Source: Armatimonadota bacterium
GTDB lineage: Bacteria > Armatimonadota > UBA5829
Direction: 5' to 3'
Assembly: GCA_023398345.1 (NCBI GenBank)
Contig: JAEWSK010000304.1
Span: 1-10,581 of the forward strand
Length of the DNA stretch: 10,581 nt
The notes under the pieces were generated by a model. It searched no databases. It saw only the letters and a list, made by a program, of their open reading frames with translations, and was not told where the DNA came from. Positions 7,691-10,581 of this stretch are shown here, piece by piece. How positions within the stretch are numbered: the stretch's first letter is position 1; every line of letters starts with the position of its first letter. Both the position numbers and the translations under genes were made by a program.

Positions 7691-7718
7691 CCCCCTGCAT
7701 CATTCTCCATTACAGGGG
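7691..7718 (-). promoter_or_regulatory. Possible hairpin masking the Shine-Dalgarno of the sigma-factor gene
   Basis: On the minus strand CCCCTG (7718-7713) can pair with CAGGGG (7697-7692) across a 15-base loop. The second arm overlaps the purine-rich GGGGGA that serves as the ribosome binding site. Pairing would hide that site, which could limit translation. The stem is only 6 bp with a long loop, so this is tentative. Confidence 0.35.
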
Positions 7719-7756
7719 TAACATACCTGCTCTATTCTGCTGCACATGTAATAATA

Positions 7757-9271
7757 TCAATGAAACGCCTTGGCATAGCCGATCTGGAACGTAAGCGTCT
7801 GCTGATTGTCCGCTCCTATGCTAATTTGATAGATACGCTTGAGCCGATAGCTGAGCACGACTTGATACAACACGTCTTGCGTCCCTGCAAACGAACCCGT
7901 CAACTGGCGATAAAATGATATATAAAAATTGCCGAACATGTGCCGTGATACATATATCGAAAGCGGATATATCGGGCTATAATCTAGGCTAAACTGCTCA
8001 AAGCCCAACTTCTGAACGAAAATATTCTCAATTGGAGCAAGAATAGCGCTTGCGCCGACGGATGTCAGCACATTCGCCAGTTCGGACTGCAAACCGACTT
8101 CGGCGGATGTAAACAATGCAGGCACATGCCCGAGCGCCGCAAGCATCTGTGTGTGCGTAAGACCGGGCGGGTCAGACGTCAAATTTATCTGAGGTTTTGT
8201 GGCCTGCCCTGTGACGTTTACAGTTATTTTATAGCGTTCCCTCTGGCCGATTGTGTTTATGGCAAATACCGATGCCACCGACTGGAAATCAACCACTGCG
8301 GTCGGCGGATTTGGATAGTCATAGGCGATACGAATAGTCCCGCCCGGTGTCACCCTGAGTCGGGCCGTTGCAAGATTAATTTCGCCGGAGTCTATGTTAA
8401 GACCCAGTTCAGCATGCGGGCGAGATAGCGTCCCCGACACGGATCCGTCTCCGGAAACCACCATCGACATCCCAGGAGAATCAATTTCAATGTCATTGCC
8501 AAGCTTTAAGCTGACTTTGAACGTGGGATCTACCGGCAGCGCTAACAATAAACTCTTGTCCAACTTGCTCGTCGACTCGAATGAAAACTCCCCGCGCGAA
8601 AGTATTATGCCACCGCGTTTGCCGCCAACTGCGGCATCGGCAACAGTCGGACTACCTATCGGCCCGATAACCGAAAGCCCAGCATCGATCTGGGTATAAA
8701 CGTCTTCTTTAAAGCCAAATAAATTTTTCTCACCAACGGCCAAACGATCAGCGACGATGGCAAAATTAACTTCCCCACCACCAGAAATGCCGATCGTTGC
8801 ATACCCGCCCGGCACAACATACAGGTTTCCGCCCTCGCTTGAAACGGCGGACAGTGCGTTAATATCTACTCGGTCACCGCTAAACACCATATCCGCAGTG
8901 ACATTGGTAAATGTGTTTGTGAAGTTCTTTATCGCGACGGTGGCGCCGTTGACTTTAAGCGCGCCGGTCATTTGCGGATCGAGCAGAGTGCCCGTCAAGC
9001 TAAATCTGCCTGCCTCAATCAAACCGTTCGTCTTTGACTGGTCTACCACCGGGGCAATTACGCTCAGCACGCTAATGTCCTGATTGCTCATATCCGCCGA
9101 CAGCGCGATGGGTTTGTCTCTGGGCACAGTGAAATTCGACCAATTCCACGGAACTGACGCCATAACCGATAATTGATGGCCACGCGCAGTTAAAATAAGG
9201 TCGGGGATCTCTATTCGATTAGATGTTATCTGAACCGAGCTTGCACGCAGTCGGTCAAAAGAAAATGCGCC
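7757..9271 (-). CDS. tamB: TamB/DUF490-like protein, C-terminal part downstream of an in-frame stop
   Basis: The frame is open for 504 codons after the TAA at 9272-9274, in the same phase as the upstream part. The first possible ATG is 9163 (468 residues), but it has no Shine-Dalgarno, and the reading before it (GAFSFDRLRASSVQ, IEIPDLILTARGHQ) is good beta-repeat protein. Repeating beta-strand segments are followed by the TamB C-terminal domain: LRVTPGGTIRIAYDYPNPP, VVDFQSVASVFAINT, VNVTGQATKPQINLTSDPPG, QMLAALGH, then membrane-like strands ending YQISIGADNQQTLTFQIGYA. TamB bridges the inner and outer membranes, with this domain at the outer-membrane side, where it meets TamA or BamA. bamA lies two genes downstream. 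The piece has no signal or anchor of its own, so it is best read as half of one broken or recoded gene. Confidence 0.88.
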   Translation of the reverse strand, partial: GAFSFDRLRASSVQITSNRIEIPDLILTARGHQLSVMASVPWNWSNFTVPRDKPIALSADMSNQDISVLSVIAPVVDQSKTNGLIEAGRFSLTGTLLDPQMTGALKVNGATVAIKNFTNTFTNVTADMVFSGDRVDINALSAVSSEGGNLYVVPGGYATIGISGGGEVNFAIVADRLAVGEKNLFGFKEDVYTQIDAGLSVIGPIGSPTVADAAVGGKRGGIILSRGEFSFESTSKLDKSLLLALPVDPTFKVSLKLGNDIEIDSPGMSMVVSGDGSVSGTLSRPHAELGLNIDSGEINLATARLRVTPGGTIRIAYDYPNPPTAVVDFQSVASVFAINTIGQRERYKITVNVTGQATKPQINLTSDPPGLTHTQMLAALGHVPALFTSAEVGLQSELANVLTSVGASAILAPIENIFVQKLGFEQFSLDYSPIYPLSIYVSRHMFGNFYISFYRQLTGSFAGTQDVLYQVVLSYRLKRIYQISIGADNQQTLTFQIGYAKAFH

Positions 9272-9274
9272 TTA
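9272..9274 (-). other. In-frame TAA interrupting the tamB-like frame
   Basis: The codons read AAG CCC GGC TAA GGC GCA TTT TCT. No frame change is needed: both sides of the stop stay in the same phase, and the protein on each side is TamB-like. A single substitution from CAA, GAA, AAA, TAT, TAC, TCA or TTA would explain it, as would a base-call error or stop read-through. Confidence 0.9.
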
Positions 9275-10581
9275 GCCGGGCTTTATGATCTCAATCGAAC
9301 CAATCATCTCCGGCGCGCTGACAGCGCCCGCTATATTAAAAACAGCAGAAACTGTGCCGAGCGGCGCAGCAGAACCAAACCAGCGACTGATATCCGACAG
9401 CGCGACATTATCGGCTTTCACATCAATATTGATCTTGCCGTTTTCATATGCCCGCTCACCGCTTGCAACAATACCAGCATCGCCATATACGAGCTCAAAT
9501 TTTTCAAGTCCAACTACGCCCGACTGCGCAAATGCCTTTAGCTCCAATGTGTCGATTTTTTGCACATCAACACCGACATTTGTGGCAATTAAGCTCAATT
9601 TCCCATCCGGCAAAATGAATTCGCCGTCGGGCGATACTAAGCAACCCGATGCGCTAAACATCCCATTGACCCGTCCACTGGTCAGTCTGGGGAAATCATC
9701 GAGTTTTTTCATTATTGGCTTGCCTTCTTCGGATGCAAAGAACGGACTGGCGCGGACAATAGCCAATACGTCCGGCACGCTTATGTCCGTGAGCAGCCCG
9801 TTTAACGAAGCAAGGCAGTTGGTTTGCGGATTGTAATTTGTCCCGGACAAATCGAGACTCTGACCGGCACGCGCAGCACTGACTGAAAAGGAACTGAACA
9901 TTCCGTCATCGTAGACAAAATGGGCCTCCGCACGATCAAACTTCTCATAGTTTATCGCAAGCCCATCCACTTTTGCGTCTATGACGCCTTTCATGTTATC
10001 CAGCGCTCCAGATATATTGCCGATTACGCTCCCCACGCCTGATAGCGCGAAGTAATCGCCAAAGACATCCTGCAATCGCGCAAGCTCAAAGCCTTTAAGA
10101 TCAAACGAAGCATCAACAATTTGAGTGTCGGTGTTAAGCGACCCCATAAGATCGACTCGAGAGCCGTCGCTGGTCACGGAAGCCTGAGAAAGTTTTAGCA
10201 CGTTCGATGAATATTCGAGTTTGGCGGACGCCGTATTCACTGGGTATCCCAAAGCCACTGCGTCTTCCAGACTTAGATCACCGTAAGCCGTGACATCTTG
10301 AAATGACTTCTCGCCTGGCCTTGATTTGGGGAGATACGTGCCTGCAAATGAGAAATCGCCGATAATCGTGCCGGTGACGTCCAGATCTCGCTTTATCAGG
10401 TCGAGCATCTTCGTCATTTCAAGACGACGCACATGGGCGTTTCCGGCAAATGTAACCCGACCTGTGCTCAGACCAGATGCGTCACCGGAAAAGCGAAGTT
10501 CGGCCGGATATGACTGAACTAAGCCCTCGCTAACGGAAACACTATTTTTATCTGCCGAGAGAGCAATCATAGCGTGGTCGA
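9272..10581 (-). CDS. tamB: TamB/AsmA-like protein, middle part (5' end beyond window, ends at in-frame stop)
   Basis: The frame is open to the right edge, so the Met at 10570 is probably internal: the upstream codons (Asp-His-Ala) continue without a stop and no Shine-Dalgarno is seen. About 435 residues consist of short repeated beta-strand units such as GRVTFAGNAHVRRLEM, DLDVTGTIIGDFSFAG and AVFNIAGAVSAPEMIGSIEI, the hydrophobic-groove repeats of TamB and other AsmA-like bridge proteins that carry phospholipids between membranes. The N-terminal anchor expected in the family lies outside. The protein stops at TAA 9272, right after EIIKPG, mid-repeat. If that stop is real, the outer-membrane domain would be lost, and the gene would be a pseudogene or split gene. 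Only two Cys residues are seen (about 259 and 322). Confidence 0.87.
   Translation of the reverse strand, partial: DHAMIALSADKNSVSVSEGLVQSYPAELRFSGDASGLSTGRVTFAGNAHVRRLEMTKMLDLIKRDLDVTGTIIGDFSFAGTYLPKSRPGEKSFQDVTAYGDLSLEDAVALGYPVNTASAKLEYSSNVLKLSQASVTSDGSRVDLMGSLNTDTQIVDASFDLKGFELARLQDVFGDYFALSGVGSVIGNISGALDNMKGVIDAKVDGLAINYEKFDRAEAHFVYDDGMFSSFSVSAARAGQSLDLSGTNYNPQTNCLASLNGLLTDISVPDVLAIVRASPFFASEEGKPIMKKLDDFPRLTSGRVNGMFSASGCLVSPDGEFILPDGKLSLIATNVGVDVQKIDTLELKAFAQSGVVGLEKFELVYGDAGIVASGERAYENGKINIDVKADNVALSDISRWFGSAAPLGTVSAVFNIAGAVSAPEMIGSIEIIKPG

Noticed and set aside
7679..7760. Promoter for the sigma-factor gene (TTGATA at the tamB end)
   Set aside because: The -35-like box is good, but no -10 with more than about half the consensus bases lies at proper spacing.
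9163..9272. Frameshift between the two tamB parts
   Set aside because: Codon-by-codon reading shows both parts in the same phase; only the TAA interrupts them.

Overview
All confident genes lie on the minus strand and encode outer-membrane assembly and lipid A synthesis, so the source is a diderm (LPS-type) bacterium. BamA has only three POTRA domains, and it is followed by lpxC, fabZ and lpxA. That recalls the cyanobacterial omp85-lpxC-fabZ-lpxA arrangement and suggests a diderm of the Terrabacteria side (Cyanobacteria or Armatimonadota-like) rather than a proteobacterium. This placement is an inference of low to moderate confidence. GC content looks moderate, and nothing suggests a mobile element, CRISPR array, tRNA or rRNA.

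Layout in transcription order (right to left). A TamB/DUF490-type inner-to-outer-membrane bridge protein enters from the right edge (10581) and runs to 7757, but it is cut by one in-frame TAA at 9272-9274. Next comes an ECF sigma factor (7678-7169). Then bamA (6990-5128) follows, with a good sigma70-type promoter and Shine-Dalgarno of its own and a strong hairpin just after its stop. A second transcription unit starts from an extended -10 promoter near 4930. It carries ompH/skp (4877-4227), a longer divergent OmpH-like gene (about 4202-3132), lpxD (3127-2084), lpxC (2084-1170) and a fused fabZ-lpxA gene (1141 to beyond base 1).

The genes form one envelope-biogenesis block. OmpH-type periplasmic chaperones would hand unfolded outer-membrane proteins to BamA. 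TamB-type proteins are linked to beta-barrel and phospholipid traffic between the membranes. LpxA, LpxC and LpxD make the first three committed steps of lipid A. FabZ competes for, or channels, the same 3-hydroxyacyl-ACP pool that LpxA and LpxD use. The sigma factor sits inside the block, but its targets cannot be read from the sequence.

The points most worth a second look are the FabZ-LpxA fusion, the single in-frame stop in an otherwise continuous tamB frame, the unusual second OmpH-like protein, and the palindrome and hairpin around the ompH operon promoter. I found no wholly new system: most of the window is recognisable core envelope machinery with unusual details. No stretch longer than about 250 bases lacks a gene.
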